Notes under the pieces: model-generated
The model's database searches: none
What the model saw: only the letters and a program-made list of their open reading frames with translations
Told to the model about the DNA's origin: nothing
Shown here: one piece after another, positions 15,914-25,482 of the stretch
Layout: every line of letters begins with the position of its first letter
How positions within the stretch are numbered: the stretch's first letter is position 1
Translations under genes and position numbers: made by a program
Source: Sphingobacteriales bacterium
Lineage (GTDB): Bacteria; Bacteroidota; Bacteroidia; Chitinophagales; Chitinophagaceae
DNA: 41,969 nucleotides
Assembly: GCA_027491165.1 (NCBI GenBank)
Contig: JAIXWS010000037.1
Location: forward strand, 1 to 41,969
Direction of reading: 5' to 3'

Positions 15914-17452
15914 ATGAATAAATTAGATATTTTAAGCCAAAAGCAATCTGAAGCCATTTTAGGCGGAGGTGAAAAACGTATTGAAAGCCAACATAAAAAG
16001 GGAAAACTTACCGCTCGTGAGCGTATTCAACTCTTAATTGATGAAGGCACTTTTGAGGAAATTGGCATGTTTGTAGCCCATCGCAGCAAAGATTTTGGTA
16101 TGGATAAAGAAATCTATCTCGGTGATGGGGTAGTAACCGGCTATGGTAAAATAAATGGTCGTTTGGTGTATGTTTTCTCACAAGATTTTACCGTTTTTGG
16201 TGGTAGTCTTTCAGAAACCCATGCCGAAAAGATTTGCAAAATCATGGATTTGGCCTTGCAAAATGGAGCTCCGCTTATTGGGCTCAACGATAGTGGTGGC
16301 GCTCGCATCCAAGAGGGTGTGGTCTCGCTCGGCGGCTATGCTGATATTTTTCACCGTAATGTAAAAGCGTCAGGTGTAATCCCGCAATTATCTGCTATTA
16401 TGGGTCCTTGTGCTGGCGGCGCAGTGTATTCGCCAGCCATTACCGACTTTATTTCGATGGTCGAAAATACCTCCTACATGTTTGTAACAGGTCCCAACGT
16501 CGTGAAAACAGTGACCCACGAAACGGTTACGAGCGAAGAATTGGGTGGGGCAAGTACGCATGCCTCAAAATCGGGTGTAACCCATTTTACCAGTAGCAAT
16601 GAGGTAGAATGTATCAACCATTTAAAACAATTGCTCAGTTATATTCCTCAAAATTGCGAGGATGATGCGCCTGTTTATCCCTATGAGGCTGCAGATGAAT
16701 TGCGTAGCAAATTAAATAGCATTATCCCCGAAAACCCCAATCAGCCTTATGATATGAAGGAGGTGATTGAGGAGCTAGTGGATTTGGATTCTTTCCTTGA
16801 AGTGCATAAGCATTATGCCGAAAATATTGTGGTAGGTTTTTCCCGCATTGGTGGTCGCAGCATTGGTATTGTAGCTAATCAACCAGCGAGTATGGCTGGT
16901 GTCTTGGATATCAATTCGAGTAAAAAAGCGGCACGTTTTGTGCGTTTTTGCGATGCCTTCAATATTCCTCTTTTGGTATTGGTAGATGTGCCAGGCTTTC
17001 TTCCGGGTACCGACCAAGAATGGAATGGCATCATTACGAACGGAGCCAAATTATTATATGCATTAAGCGAAGCAACTGTGCCCAAAATTACCGTGATTAC
17101 CCGTAAAGCATATGGTGGTGCTTATGATGTAATGAACTCTAAACATATTGGTGCCGACCTTAATTATGCCTGGCCTACTGCCGAAATTGCGGTAATGGGT
17201 GCCAAAGGGGCTGCCGAAATTATCTTTAAAAATGAGATTGCAGCGGCCGAGGATAAAGAAGCTAAGTGGAAAGAAAAAGAAATGGAGTATACCGAGAAAT
17301 TTGCCAATCCTTATGGCGCTGCGGCGCGTGGTTTTATCGACGAGGTGATTTTGCCCGAAGTTACGCGTGCTAAGCTCATCAATGCGTTTAAGATGTTGGA
17401 AAATAAAGTGGTGCTTACACCCAAACGCAAGCACGGTAATATTCCTTTGTAA
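15914..17452 (+). CDS. acyl-CoA carboxylase beta subunit (propionyl-CoA carboxylase type)
   Basis: The 512-residue carboxyltransferase moves CO2 from carboxybiotin to an acyl-CoA, most likely propionyl-CoA. The crotonase-like N-terminal half has [23 protein letters not shown] and [12 protein letters not shown] (oxyanion hole). The C-terminal half has [30 protein letters not shown], and [12 protein letters not shown] (second oxyanion hole). The length is exactly in the PccB range. The biotin carboxylase/carrier subunit and the epimerase/mutase that normally partner it are not adjacent, so they must be encoded elsewhere. Cytoplasmic. PccB is the best guess, but acyl chain specificity (acetyl, propionyl, methylcrotonyl) cannot be settled by eye. 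Confidence 0.88.
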   Translation: MNKLDILSQKQSEAILGGGEKRIESQHKKGKLTARERIQLLIDEGTFEEIGMFVAHRSKDFGMDKEIYLGDGVVTGYGKINGRLVYVFSQDFTVFGGSLSETHAEKICKIMDLALQNGAPLIGLNDSGGARIQEGVVSLGGYADIFHRNVKASGVIPQLSAIMGPCAGGAVYSPAITDFISMVENTSYMFVTGPNVVKTVTHETVTSEELGGASTHASKSGVTHFTSSNEVECINHLKQLLSYIPQNCEDDAPVYPYEAADELRSKLNSIIPENPNQPYDMKEVIEELVDLDSFLEVHKHYAENIVVGFSRIGGRSIGIVANQPASMAGVLDINSSKKAARFVRFCDAFNIPLLVLVDVPGFLPGTDQEWNGIITNGAKLLYALSEATVPKITVITRKAYGGAYDVMNSKHIGADLNYAWPTAEIAVMGAKGAAEIIFKNEIAAAEDKEAKWKEKEMEYTEKFANPYGAAARGFIDEVILPEVTRAKLINAFKMLENKVVLTPKRKHGNIPL

Positions 17453-17480
17453 TAGTATTTTGACCTTATTCTTTTTTAGA

Positions 17481-17534
17481 AAAAACATTTTGTTCTACTT
17501 CGCGAAGGTGCAGTACCCAACAAAATGTTTTTTT
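17481..17534 (+). terminator. inverted repeat with structured loop after the carboxylase gene, probable terminator
   Basis: AAAAACATTTTGTT (17481-17494) pairs perfectly with AACAAAATGTTTTT (17519-17532) and is followed by more T. The 24-base loop contains its own palindrome, CTTCGCGAAG (17498-17507). Confidence 0.55.
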
Positions 17535-17560
17535 GTTTTGATGTAAATCGCACGCCAATT

Positions 17561-17911
17561 ATGAACTTGGAACAATTGCAAACTTTGGCTCTTTCATTTA
17601 AGTCTGTTACCGAAGATATCAAATGGGAAGAACATTTGGTGTTCAGCGTTGGTGCCAAAATGTTTTTGCTCACGACACCAGATGAACTGCCTGTGAGGGC
17701 TTGTTTTAAGGTCAGTGAAGAGGATTTTGAAGCACTTTGCGAAAGGGGAGAAGGCTTTGGCCAAGCAGCTCATTTTGCCAAAAGGAAATGGATTGAAGTA
17801 AAAGACATTAATAAGCTTAGTGGTAAAGAATGGAAAGGGTATCTACAGAAATCCTATGATTCTGTTGTCGATAAACTCACCAAAAAATTGCGGGCAGAAC
17901 TCGGTGTTTGA
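17561..17911 (+). CDS. MmcQ/YjbR family protein
   Basis: With the start at ATG 17561 the protein has 116 residues, the usual size for the family. A longer frame from 17525 is rejected because it begins inside the hairpin repeat. The MmcQ/YjbR fold resembles the CyaY-like double-wing DNA-binding domain. Visible family features are the N-terminal helix, DIKWEEHLVFSVGAKMF, RACFKVSEEDFEAL and a basic AKRKWIEVKD strand. DNA binding has been suggested for the family, but function is not established. It is a single gene ended by a strong terminator at 17930-17965. Confidence 0.82.
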   Translation: MNLEQLQTLALSFKSVTEDIKWEEHLVFSVGAKMFLLTTPDELPVRACFKVSEEDFEALCERGEGFGQAAHFAKRKWIEVKDINKLSGKEWKGYLQKSYDSVVDKLTKKLRAELGV

Positions 17912-17929
17912 ACCATCTATTTGAATCAT

Positions 17930-17965
17930 AAAAAAACCGACATTATACAATGTCGGTTTTTTTTT
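17930..17965. terminator. bidirectional terminator between the YjbR gene and tRNA-Leu
   Basis: ACCGACATT-ATAC-AATGTCGGT is a 9-bp stem (17936-17957) with an A-run before it and nine T after it. It serves the plus-strand gene and the minus-strand tRNA unit. Confidence 0.88.
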
Positions 17966-17967
17966 AG

Positions 17968-18053
17968 TGCCCCAGGCCGGACTTGAACCGGCACTTGCAT
18001 TGCTGCAAACAGGATTTTAAGTCCTGCGTGTCTACCAATTTCACCACCAGGGC
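17968..18053 (-). tRNA. tRNA-Leu (anticodon TAA)
   Basis: On the minus strand this 86-base sequence folds as a class II tRNA. The acceptor is GCCCTGG/CTGGGGC (with G-T pairs), the anticodon stem CAGGA/TCCTG encloses TAA, there is a long variable arm, and the T-loop is TTCAAGT. The discriminator is A, the leucine identity base. CCA is not encoded. It lies about 100 bases downstream of tRNA-Gly and probably shares its transcript. Confidence 0.94.
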
Positions 18054-18151
18054 TTGGCTGTTGACTCATTGAAAAGTAAATATACTACTAATCAACTTGT
18101 TTTCGCAAACAAAAAATCCAAACCAATAATAGTGGTCTGGACTTTTGTTTT

Positions 18152-18227
18152 TGGAGCGAAAGACGCGATTCGAACGCGCGACCCCAACCTTGGCAAGGTT
18201 GTGCTCTACCAGCTGAGCTACTTTCGC
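18152..18227 (-). tRNA. tRNA-Gly (anticodon GCC)
   Basis: On the minus strand GCGAAAG pairs with CTTTCGC. The D-arm is AGCTCAGCTGGTAGAGC, the anticodon stem CAACC/GGTTG encloses GCC, and the T-arm has GTTCGAATC. The discriminator is T, usual for bacterial tRNA-Gly. The next three bases happen to be CCA, so CCA is encoded here, unlike in the other two tRNAs of the window. A full promoter lies at 18276-18306. Confidence 0.95.
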
Positions 18228-18275
18228 ATTGTTGTTGTTTTAAAAGAACTAGTTAATTCCCCTTGTTTGGGATGG

Positions 18276-18306
18276 CAAAGGTAAATTAAAATTTCAATCT
18301 TCCAAA
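18276..18306 (-). promoter_or_regulatory. promoter of the tRNA-Gly/tRNA-Leu unit
   Basis: On the minus strand TTTG (18303-18306), a 19-base spacer and TACCTTTG (18276-18283) match the Bacteroidota consensus perfectly. Transcription would begin about 40 bases before tRNA-Gly. Confidence 0.8.
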
Positions 18307-18384
18307 TTTTGTTCTACTTTTTTCAAACATTTTTTTCAATAAAATATTGATACTGTGCTACTGAAACTATTGTTATCGCTTAGG

Positions 18385-18428
18385 TTGAAAAAACAACGCT
18401 TGCTTTGGTATATCAAAGCAAGCGTTGT
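18385..18428 (-). terminator. terminator of the M36 peptidase gene
   Basis: ACAACGCTTGCTTTG (18393-18407) and CAAAGCAAGCGTTGT (18414-18428) form a 15-bp perfect stem around GTATAT. On the minus strand a run of T follows, so it ends the peptidase gene. Confidence 0.85.
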
Positions 18429-18465
18429 GATCGATTTAAAAAAAACCTGTGAAATTTTATGCCAA

Positions 18466-21408
18466 TTAACGACTAATGGTAATGGTACGTGTTTGAATGG
18501 TTTTGTCTATAGAAATGACCATCATATACTGTCCAGGCGTCATTGATTTGGTGTCGATCTGATAATTGTTTTTGCCTTTCTGGGTATTCACTTGGCTCAA
18601 TAATTTTCCAGTGATATCATAAAATTGAATACTTGTTTGTTGTGCATTTGCAGGCAAAATAACATTGATAAAGTCTGAAGCTGGGTTGGGGTAAATTTGA
18701 GCTAATTCTTGTTTCGCAGTAGGAATACCGCTACTGATGCTATTGCTCTCATAAATAACAATGTCATCTATTGCCGCCTCTACCAATCCGTTCTGAGTGC
18801 CACCAACAGGGATGTTTTCTGTTGCAATAAATTTGAGCTGCATTTTGGTTGCACCTGGAAATATATCATTGGGGTTAAATACACGTCTTCTCCATTGATG
18901 GTCTGATTGATTAGTATTGTCTACGTCCTTGTAAAAGAAAGTGCTTCCTGCAGACATTTGTGCACGGAAAATTTCTTTTTTAGGGTTACGACCTCTATCA
19001 TTACTGAACCAACGATAATATTCTACTATTGGATTTGTGTAGCCTGTCAAATCAAAGAATGGGCTAAGCACAGTAGTTGTTCCACTTTTAACGCTTTGTG
19101 TATATGCATTAAATGCGCTTGAGTTACCGGTAACCAAGCATTGACCACTACCACTGGTGTGGTCATTTCCTGTTTGTACCAATAATCCACTATTGTATGT
19201 AGCTATTGGTTTTACTTGAACCCATACGCCAGTACCGGCATTGTCTGTACTGATACCTAATGACCAATCTGGATTTAAGGTAGATTCAAAATCAATAGTT
19301 GTTTTTTTAGAAACACCCACTGCAAATTGGTAGTTAAGGGTTACACGGTTTTCGGCAAGAAGGGCACTTGGGAAATAATTAGCAGGACCAAAAACACCTT
19401 CAACATTGACAATGTCAACTGCAGAAAAATAATAGTCCACAATAGTACCACCAGATTGTGCTGGAATAGTTGCACTGAAATTATATCCACCCGCATCTAC
19501 CATTGGAATGCTAATCCAAGTACCGGTGCGATTGCGATAAACCAAATTGAGCTCTTTAAAAAAAATAGGGTTAGAAACAGTTGCTGAAGCCGTTACTTTA
19601 ATTGCTGTGCCCGATGGTTGGTGGTCTATTTCGTTATGGGTAATTTTCACATCCTGTAAAAGGTATATACCATGCTTCGCAAATGCTTTTACGATTTCTG
19701 GCATATGGGGTGTGCCGTTAGATAAATTAGCATCATTGTCATCATTCACTAAAGCCCCAATCAACATTTCATAATAAACAACACCTTCGGTACCATTAGC
19801 ACCATCTGGTTTTTCGTTTAATAGGGTTTCGGCAAATAATTTAGCCATTGAATCTTTGCTGCCTACATTTTTACCATAATCCCACCATGCGCCAGCAATG
19901 ATTTCTCCATCGGCATGAACTTGGCCCACTAAATCTCTTGGATACACTTTATAGCCCACGTCATATCTACGAATAAAACTACCTGGAGCACCTGTTGAAC
20001 TTCCTCTGGCCAAAATACTATCTCCGGTGATACTCATACTCCAAACATCAGCTTGTCCTTCATTGAGTCCACCATTGGCCATGCCTCCAGGATACATTCT
20101 GCTCACAATAGCATGTCCGTATTCATGATAAACAACATCGCGAATTTCGGCAAAAGATTCGCATCCACCACCAGCTGGGTAAAAGTTAATAGAACTACCA
20201 CTGGCTGATGTAAAGAATGCATTACAAGTACCAGCGACATCCACATTGGTGGCCAATGCATAGTCCATACCCGTAAAGCTTGTGCCGTACATTTTTTTCA
20301 TATGGTCATGCACAGTATTGACATGATAATAAGCATTTAAATGTCGGCGACTAGCAATACCTGTAGATTTGAAAGAATCAGAACCGCCAAGGGCAGTAAT
20401 GGTTTTGGTAAAAGATGGGGTAGCATTTGAATGGGGTGCAGAGCGAATTTTCGACCATGGCCCTTCTAAGGTAATAGTAGCTGTTGAGGGTAAGGGTAGG
20501 GTTGCACTTCTGAAAAAACCTGTATCGTTGGCGAGTAAAGTAGTTGCCGTACCTATTTTGGCAGTTACATAAGGCAAGCCTACTGATTTTGCCGGATTTA
20601 AGTATCCATCTACAAATACACTTCCTACTACTTTTAAGTCAACAGCGTCTTTGGTTTCATTGTCTCTGTACAACAAATCCCCTGTAATGGCATCTACATA
20701 GCCAAATAGGTTTAAGGGAATGCTGCTCGATTGTGCAATTGTTCCTTCAACCGAAAATTTATAAGCAGGGTGTAGGGTATAACCTTTTTCAGAAGGGATA
20801 GGAAACCATACCAAGTTTTTATCAATAGATTTTTGGGTCATAACAGCCTCTTTCATATCAGCAGTGGCGATATCTAAAGCTTTGTCAAGTCCAATACTTG
20901 GCGTTAAGGAAAGATCAGGATTGCCATAACCTGTCATGTTAATACGAGCAATTTTACCTTCTGGGGTAAAACGAAAATGCATTTTGGCGAAAGCAACTTT
21001 TTGTCCAGCAACTTCTTGGTAGAAATACAAATAAGTATATCCTTTGTTGTTGGTCAATTGATGATCTAATTTCCAATCTTCTGCTTTGATACCCACTACA
21101 GACAATTGGTTTTTCATCAAATTGTTTGCTTTTTCCAGTAAAGTGGCACCAGGGACATTTAAAGGATTTCCATTAAGCTCCTTGAATCCACCTGTCCATT
21201 GATCTGTTCCGATCATCCAAGTAGGGAATTGTGCTGAAAGTTTAGCTTGTGTACCGATGTCAGCACGGCTAATGGGTGTTAGTAGATGACTTTTATGGAA
21301 TACAGATACCCCAAATTTATCGCCTGTATGGCTATGTTGTGAATTTTGCTGCGCAAAAGTGCTTACCGAAATTGCTGATAGGCCAAAAAGTAAAAAAAGG
21401 TGCTTCAT
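18466..21408 (-). CDS. secreted M36 (fungalysin-type) metallopeptidase with T9SS sorting domain
   Basis: The 980-residue protein has a signal peptide (cleavage near STFAQ, residue 20). An FTP/PepSY-like propeptide at about 60-250 should keep the enzyme inactive until processed. The peptidase domain at about 260-590 carries the zinc motif HEYGH (428-432), and NEGQAD (449-454) is the probable third-ligand region (E450). Residues about 700-890 form a jelly-roll domain similar to MAM or immune-inhibitor-A modules (FESTLNPDWS... AAIDDIVIYE). The last 75 residues are a T9SS sorting domain (IYPNPASDFINV, GKLLSQV). It should be exported and act on proteins outside the cell. The gene is a single unit closed by a 15-bp hairpin. 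Confidence 0.88.
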   Translation of the reverse strand: MKHLFLLFGLSAISVSTFAQQNSQHSHTGDKFGVSVFHKSHLLTPISRADIGTQAKLSAQFPTWMIGTDQWTGGFKELNGNPLNVPGATLLEKANNLMKNQLSVVGIKAEDWKLDHQLTNNKGYTYLYFYQEVAGQKVAFAKMHFRFTPEGKIARINMTGYGNPDLSLTPSIGLDKALDIATADMKEAVMTQKSIDKNLVWFPIPSEKGYTLHPAYKFSVEGTIAQSSSIPLNLFGYVDAITGDLLYRDNETKDAVDLKVVGSVFVDGYLNPAKSVGLPYVTAKIGTATTLLANDTGFFRSATLPLPSTATITLEGPWSKIRSAPHSNATPSFTKTITALGGSDSFKSTGIASRRHLNAYYHVNTVHDHMKKMYGTSFTGMDYALATNVDVAGTCNAFFTSASGSSINFYPAGGGCESFAEIRDVVYHEYGHAIVSRMYPGGMANGGLNEGQADVWSMSITGDSILARGSSTGAPGSFIRRYDVGYKVYPRDLVGQVHADGEIIAGAWWDYGKNVGSKDSMAKLFAETLLNEKPDGANGTEGVVYYEMLIGALVNDDNDANLSNGTPHMPEIVKAFAKHGIYLLQDVKITHNEIDHQPSGTAIKVTASATVSNPIFFKELNLVYRNRTGTWISIPMVDAGGYNFSATIPAQSGGTIVDYYFSAVDIVNVEGVFGPANYFPSALLAENRVTLNYQFAVGVSKKTTIDFESTLNPDWSLGISTDNAGTGVWVQVKPIATYNSGLLVQTGNDHTSGSGQCLVTGNSSAFNAYTQSVKSGTTTVLSPFFDLTGYTNPIVEYYRWFSNDRGRNPKKEIFRAQMSAGSTFFYKDVDNTNQSDHQWRRRVFNPNDIFPGATKMQLKFIATENIPVGGTQNGLVEAAIDDIVIYESNSISSGIPTAKQELAQIYPNPASDFINVILPANAQQTSIQFYDITGKLLSQVNTQKGKNNYQIDTKSMTPGQYMMVISIDKTIQTRTITISR

Positions 21409-21534
21409 TCCTGGTTTTTATAGAATTAACGTAATTGAAGCAGCAAATTACTAAATATTCCTATTCAAAACGCATCACTATATTTTATAGGGATATATTG
21501 TGGATTAAAGTTTTAGGGCTGTTTTTTCTAAGGA

Positions 21535-23382
21535 TTATAGGATTTTTTTACCCTTCATGGCTTCCGTTAGGGCAGCATCCATAAGTCTTTCGGCGTAGGG
21601 CCTAGTAATTTCGTTTAATTTTTCGGTTTCGGTCTGAATGAGGTTTTTATCTTTCGACTCGAGGGCCTCTTTAAGGATATTCATTTGATTTTGCGTCGTT
21701 TGATTCTCCTCCGCTTGCAATAAAGAGCCATTTTTTTGTAAAAAGCGGTTCACAGTGTCGAGCATTTGTTGTGCCTCTGTACTGGCCTCAACTAAGGCTC
21801 TTGCTTGCATATCTTCCTTAGCATTGCTCAGTGAATCGAGTAGCATGGCTTCCATTTGCTCATCAGTAAGGCCGTATTTAGGACTGATTTCAATACTTTG
21901 TTCTACACCACTGCGCAGTTCTTTTGCGCTAACTTTAAGTATGCCATCGGCATCAATCAAAAAGCTGACTTCAACTTTCGGCAAGCCGGCCGGCATGCCT
22001 GGAATTCCGCTAAGATTTAATGTGGCTAAGGCCCTATTATCTTTTACTAAATCGCGTTCTCCTTGAAAAACAGAAATACGCATACTGCTTTGCCCATCAA
22101 TTTGTGTTGTATACTGTCTACCCGCTTTGTTGGGTATTTTAGAATTTCGAGGAATAAGAACATCCATCAATCCACCCATTGTTTCGATACCAAGACTTAA
22201 TGGGGTTACATCTAATAATAACATTTCAGTGTTATTACCTGCCAATATATCGGCTTGTATGGCTGCTCCTAGTGCTACAACTTCGTCTGGATTAAGATTG
22301 TCGTATAAACGATCTTTTCCAAAGAATTGCTTTACCTTTTCTTTGACCAAATACAAGCGTGTGCTGCCCCCCACCATTACTACCTCATCTATATTATTAA
22401 TTGACAGCTGAGCGTCATTGAGGGCATTGCGGCAACAATCAAGACTACGCTGAATTAAGGGCGAAGCTATTGTCTCCAATTGTGCTCGGCTCAATGATAG
22501 GGTATATTCACTTGTTTTTTCTTCAAAAAAATCGCTTTCTGAAAGTTGTTTTTTGGCTCTTTCTGCAGCAAGTCTAAGTTTAGCTTGAGCATTATTCAAG
22601 GACGGGAAATTTAATTCTTGTATCCAGTGTTTTACGATGGCTTGGTCAAAATCATCTCCTCCTAGGTAGGTGTCTCCATTGGTAGCCAAAACTTCACAAA
22701 TGCCATTATGAATATGCAAAATGGATAAATCAAATGTACCACCACCTAAATCATACACAGCAATAGTTTTTTCTTCATCTGCTTTGAGTCCCATTCCATA
22801 AGCAAGACTCGCTGCCGTAGGTTCGTTTACGATACGTAGGACATCTAAACCAGCAAGTTTCCCTGCATCTCTGGTAGCCTGGCGTTGTGTGTCATTGAAA
22901 TAGGCCGGTACTGTAATTACAGCTTTATTAACGGGTGTTTTGAGAATGTGCTCGGCACGAGCTTTCAATTCTTTTAAAATGAGTGATGACAAATCTATAG
23001 GTGAATAAAACCGCTCACCAACTTGAATTTTCACTAATGAATCACTGTTATCATCGATGACTTTGTAGGAGAATTGATTGGTTTCACTAGCGACATCTTT
23101 ATAGCTTTTACCCATTAATCTTTTGACAGAGTAAATGGTGTTTTGGGGGTCGCTAATCATTTTTTCTGCTGCAGAAACGCCCACACTAGGATTGCCAAAA
23201 TGATCAAAATGCACTACAGACGGAACCAATGTAAGGCCGTCAATTTCGCGCAATGCTATAGCTTTTTTAGTGTCATGACGCACTATGGCAATAAGGCTAT
23301 TGGTTGTGCCAAGGTCTATTCCTACAATGGTTTCACTTTGTTGAATGCTTCCCGTTGCTATGTTAATGGCTATTTTGCCCAT
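21535..23382 (-). CDS. hscA: Hsp70-type Fe-S assembly chaperone HscA
   Basis: The 615-residue protein has the Hsp70 nucleotide-binding domain at about 18-385. Its motifs are GIDLGTTNS (21-29), the connecting [25 protein letters not shown], and [11 protein letters not shown]. The linker [11 protein letters not shown] leads to a substrate-binding domain. HscA is preferred to DnaK because of the N-terminal leader ([10 protein letters not shown]), the shorter length, and the C-terminus lacking the acidic glycine-rich DnaK tail. HscA helps transfer clusters from IscU to target proteins. The hscB, iscS and iscU genes are not adjacent. The gene follows the DUF3050 gene at a distance of 162 bases, so co-transcription is uncertain. 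Confidence 0.82.
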   Translation of the reverse strand: MGKIAINIATGSIQQSETIVGIDLGTTNSLIAIVRHDTKKAIALREIDGLTLVPSVVHFDHFGNPSVGVSAAEKMISDPQNTIYSVKRLMGKSYKDVASETNQFSYKVIDDNSDSLVKIQVGERFYSPIDLSSLILKELKARAEHILKTPVNKAVITVPAYFNDTQRQATRDAGKLAGLDVLRIVNEPTAASLAYGMGLKADEEKTIAVYDLGGGTFDLSILHIHNGICEVLATNGDTYLGGDDFDQAIVKHWIQELNFPSLNNAQAKLRLAAERAKKQLSESDFFEEKTSEYTLSLSRAQLETIASPLIQRSLDCCRNALNDAQLSINNIDEVVMVGGSTRLYLVKEKVKQFFGKDRLYDNLNPDEVVALGAAIQADILAGNNTEMLLLDVTPLSLGIETMGGLMDVLIPRNSKIPNKAGRQYTTQIDGQSSMRISVFQGERDLVKDNRALATLNLSGIPGMPAGLPKVEVSFLIDADGILKVSAKELRSGVEQSIEISPKYGLTDEQMEAMLLDSLSNAKEDMQARALVEASTEAQQMLDTVNRFLQKNGSLLQAEENQTTQNQMNILKEALESKDKNLIQTETEKLNEITRPYAERLMDAALTEAMKGKKIL

Positions 23383-23544
23383 GATGGTATATTTGAAGGT
23401 ACGAAGTTAGGCTATCGCTCAGAAAAGAAATTTATGGTGTCATTTGATTATAGAATACTCCAAAACAAAAAAATGATTTTTAAAAGATGTCATTTTTGTT
23501 GGGCATTCATCAACATCAAAAGAATGTTACAATTAGGAGTCCTA

Positions 23545-24333
23545 TTAATTTTGGCTGGCTTTGTTGAGCAAAATTTGTTGTAATGCTCCATCCCAAAGAC
23601 CTAATCTCTTTTGTAAAGAATTTATAGTGGTTTCTTCCACTTCCTTCCATTTACTTTCGTCGTTTGCACATAGGTTCTCTGTCATTTGTAAGGCTAAATG
23701 ACTATGATGGTCCCCATCTACTTCAATATGTCTGTCTAAATAGTATTTGAATGTTGCTATTTTTTCAGGAAATTCTTGGTGCATTTTACCAACAATGGAT
23801 AAAAACATTCCGGGGATTAAATCCTCTCTGCCAAAGGTAAAAATAGCAGCTTGTAAATAATCTTTATTGCTATTGATAACATCAAAGGTGAAACGTACAA
23901 ATTCTTCGCAAGCCTTTTTTGTAGAAGCCTTTTTAAATGCCATATCTAGATTATGGCTAACCGATAGCTCTTGTATGAAATTTTGTATTTCATTTAGGTC
24001 AGCACTACATTGTTTCATAGCGTTTAGATAGAGTTCAAAATGGCTCATTCTGATTCCATTTTCATCCACATCAGATTCTTCACCCACCACTATTTCATTA
24101 ATTAGAAATCGACTTTCGGCAGAACCTTTTGGAAACCAGGGTACGCTTGTGCAGGTAAGGTTATTCTGTAAACTCTTCAGTAAAGACATAAAATCCCAAA
24201 CTGCATATACATGATGTTGCATAAAGATTCTTAAATCCTCGATTGTATTTATTTGCGCATAGACAGGATGGTTGATAATTTGTTGTCTATACGGTTCAAT
24301 TTTATTTTGTAACTGTTCAGTAAATTTGTTCAT
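23545..24333 (-). CDS. DUF3050 / heme-oxygenase-like fold protein
   Basis: The 262-residue, all-helical protein matches DUF3050, which has the heme-oxygenase-like (TenA/PqqC-type) fold. Near the N-terminus lies FMQHHVYAVWDFM. Possible metal ligands of a di-iron centre are E80 (LINEIVVGEE), H98 (RMSHFELYL), E170 (FGREDLIP), H202, D208 and H209/H210 (DRHIEVDGDHHSHLA). Related proteins of this fold use two iron atoms to oxidise small molecules. That this member does so is inference, and its substrate is unknown. It is preceded by the atpG terminator and may have its own promoter. hscA follows on the same strand. Confidence 0.75.
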   Translation of the reverse strand: MNKFTEQLQNKIEPYRQQIINHPVYAQINTIEDLRIFMQHHVYAVWDFMSLLKSLQNNLTCTSVPWFPKGSAESRFLINEIVVGEESDVDENGIRMSHFELYLNAMKQCSADLNEIQNFIQELSVSHNLDMAFKKASTKKACEEFVRFTFDVINSNKDYLQAAIFTFGREDLIPGMFLSIVGKMHQEFPEKIATFKYYLDRHIEVDGDHHSHLALQMTENLCANDESKWKEVEETTINSLQKRLGLWDGALQQILLNKASQN

Positions 24334-24360
24334 TGCTTAATGTTTAAAAAATATGTACAA

Positions 24361-24399
24361 AAAAATGCCACAATGAAAAAATCACTTGTGGCTTTTTTT
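24361..24399 (-). terminator. terminator of atpG
   Basis: GCCACAA (24367-24373) pairs with TTGTGGC (24386-24392); TGA/TCA extends the stem around a bulged C. A run of A on the plus strand gives the T-run for the minus-strand atpG transcript. Confidence 0.7.
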
Positions 24400-24425
24400 A
24401 TAATCAAGATGAGCTCATGTTTTTT

Positions 24426-25295
24426 TTAACCTTGTAATGCAGCAGCACCACTTACAATCTCGGTGAGTTCTGTAGTAATAGCCGCTTGTCTCGCACGGTT
24501 ATAGCTAATTTTTAAGCTACGTAATAATTCATTTGCATTCTCGCTGGCTTTATCCATCGCGGTCATACGTGCTCCATGTTCGGATGCATTAGCGTCTAGA
24601 ATGGCTTTAAATATTTGGGTATTTAATATTTTAGGCATTAATTCTTCTACCAAAACTTCTTTTGAAGGCTCGAAAATAAAGTCTGCATTTTTTGCCCCTT
24701 CTGCCTTTACTACTTTGGGTATGGGTAAATAGGGTTCGCTTACAAAGTTTTGTACTGCAGCATTTCTAAATTGGCTGTAAACAATTTCTACACGGTCGTA
24801 TTTTTTGTCTAAAAAGGCTTGTTGGGCATAAATGGCTGCTTCACGAACATTTTCAAAGGATAGATTTTGGAATACGGTCCAGTAGCTATCAATAACGGTA
24901 AAGCCATTTTTTGTAAAGAAGTCGAAGCCTTTTTTGCCAAGGGGTAAAATGGTTATTTCGGCCTGTGGATATTTTTCTTCAATGGTTGTGCGGGCAAGTT
25001 TGATAACATTGGCATTATAAGCGCCGCATAATCCTCTGTCGCTGGTAATGGGAATTAATAATACTTTTTCAGCAGTACGTTCTGCTGCTAGGGGTAATTC
25101 CATATCGCTAGAGGCACTACTAACAATATTACTCAGCATTTCTTGTAGTTTGCGCGAATAGGGGGCCATTTGAGTAATGGCATCTTGCGCACGACGAAGT
25201 TTTGCTGCGCTCACCATTTTCATTGCTTTGGTAATTTGTTGGGTAGAAGTAACGGATTTAATACGATTACGAACCTCTTTAAGTTGTCCCGACAT
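24426..25295 (-). CDS. atpG: F1F0 ATP synthase gamma subunit
   Basis: The 289-residue protein is the rotor stalk of F1. The N-terminal helix has VRNRIKSVTSTQQITKAMKMVSAAKLRRAQ and the C-terminal helix has YNRARQAAITTELTEIVSGAAAL. These two ends form the coiled coil that turns inside the alpha3-beta3 ring. The central Rossmann-like part includes ITSDRGLCGAYN. Length is normal. In most bacteria atpG directly follows atpA. Here the next gene upstream is a DksA-like gene ended by its own terminator, so atpG is a monocistronic unit with its own promoter element at 25330-25337. Confidence 0.96.
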   Translation of the reverse strand: MSGQLKEVRNRIKSVTSTQQITKAMKMVSAAKLRRAQDAITQMAPYSRKLQEMLSNIVSSASSDMELPLAAERTAEKVLLIPITSDRGLCGAYNANVIKLARTTIEEKYPQAEITILPLGKKGFDFFTKNGFTVIDSYWTVFQNLSFENVREAAIYAQQAFLDKKYDRVEIVYSQFRNAAVQNFVSEPYLPIPKVVKAEGAKNADFIFEPSKEVLVEELMPKILNTQIFKAILDANASEHGARMTAMDKASENANELLRSLKISYNRARQAAITTELTEIVSGAAALQG

Positions 25296-25329
25296 ATAGT
25301 AAGATTATGTTGTGTATTTAATTTGGCTG

Positions 25330-25337
25330 CAAAGGTA
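25330..25337 (-). promoter_or_regulatory. -7 promoter element of atpG
   Basis: On the minus strand TACCTTTG, followed by CAGC, matches the Bacteroidota -7 box exactly and lies 35 bases before the atpG start. No good TTTG is seen at the -33 position. Confidence 0.55.
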
Positions 25338-25420
25338 TGTTTTTTAGACCTTATAAAGCATTAATTTTTCACAATAAAATGCAAGTTTTTTTAAAAGCGG
25401 CTCGATCTTGTCCTTAATGC

Positions 25421-25456
25421 AAAAAGCGAACAAGTGGATTGACTTGTTCGCTTTTT
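25421..25456 (-). terminator. terminator of the ileS/DksA-fusion operon
   Basis: AAAAAGCGAACAAGT (25421-25435) and ACTTGTTCGCTTTTT (25442-25456) form a 15-bp perfect stem around GGATTG, with A and T tracts inside the stem ends. Confidence 0.85.
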
Positions 25457-25482
25457 GATTTGTAAAAAATCTATGCAATAAT

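Noticed and set aside
18054-18284. Plus-strand frame of 76 codons with a KDAIRTRDPN stretch
   Set aside because: It overlaps tRNA-Gly and its promoter on the other strand and is a translation of the tRNA.
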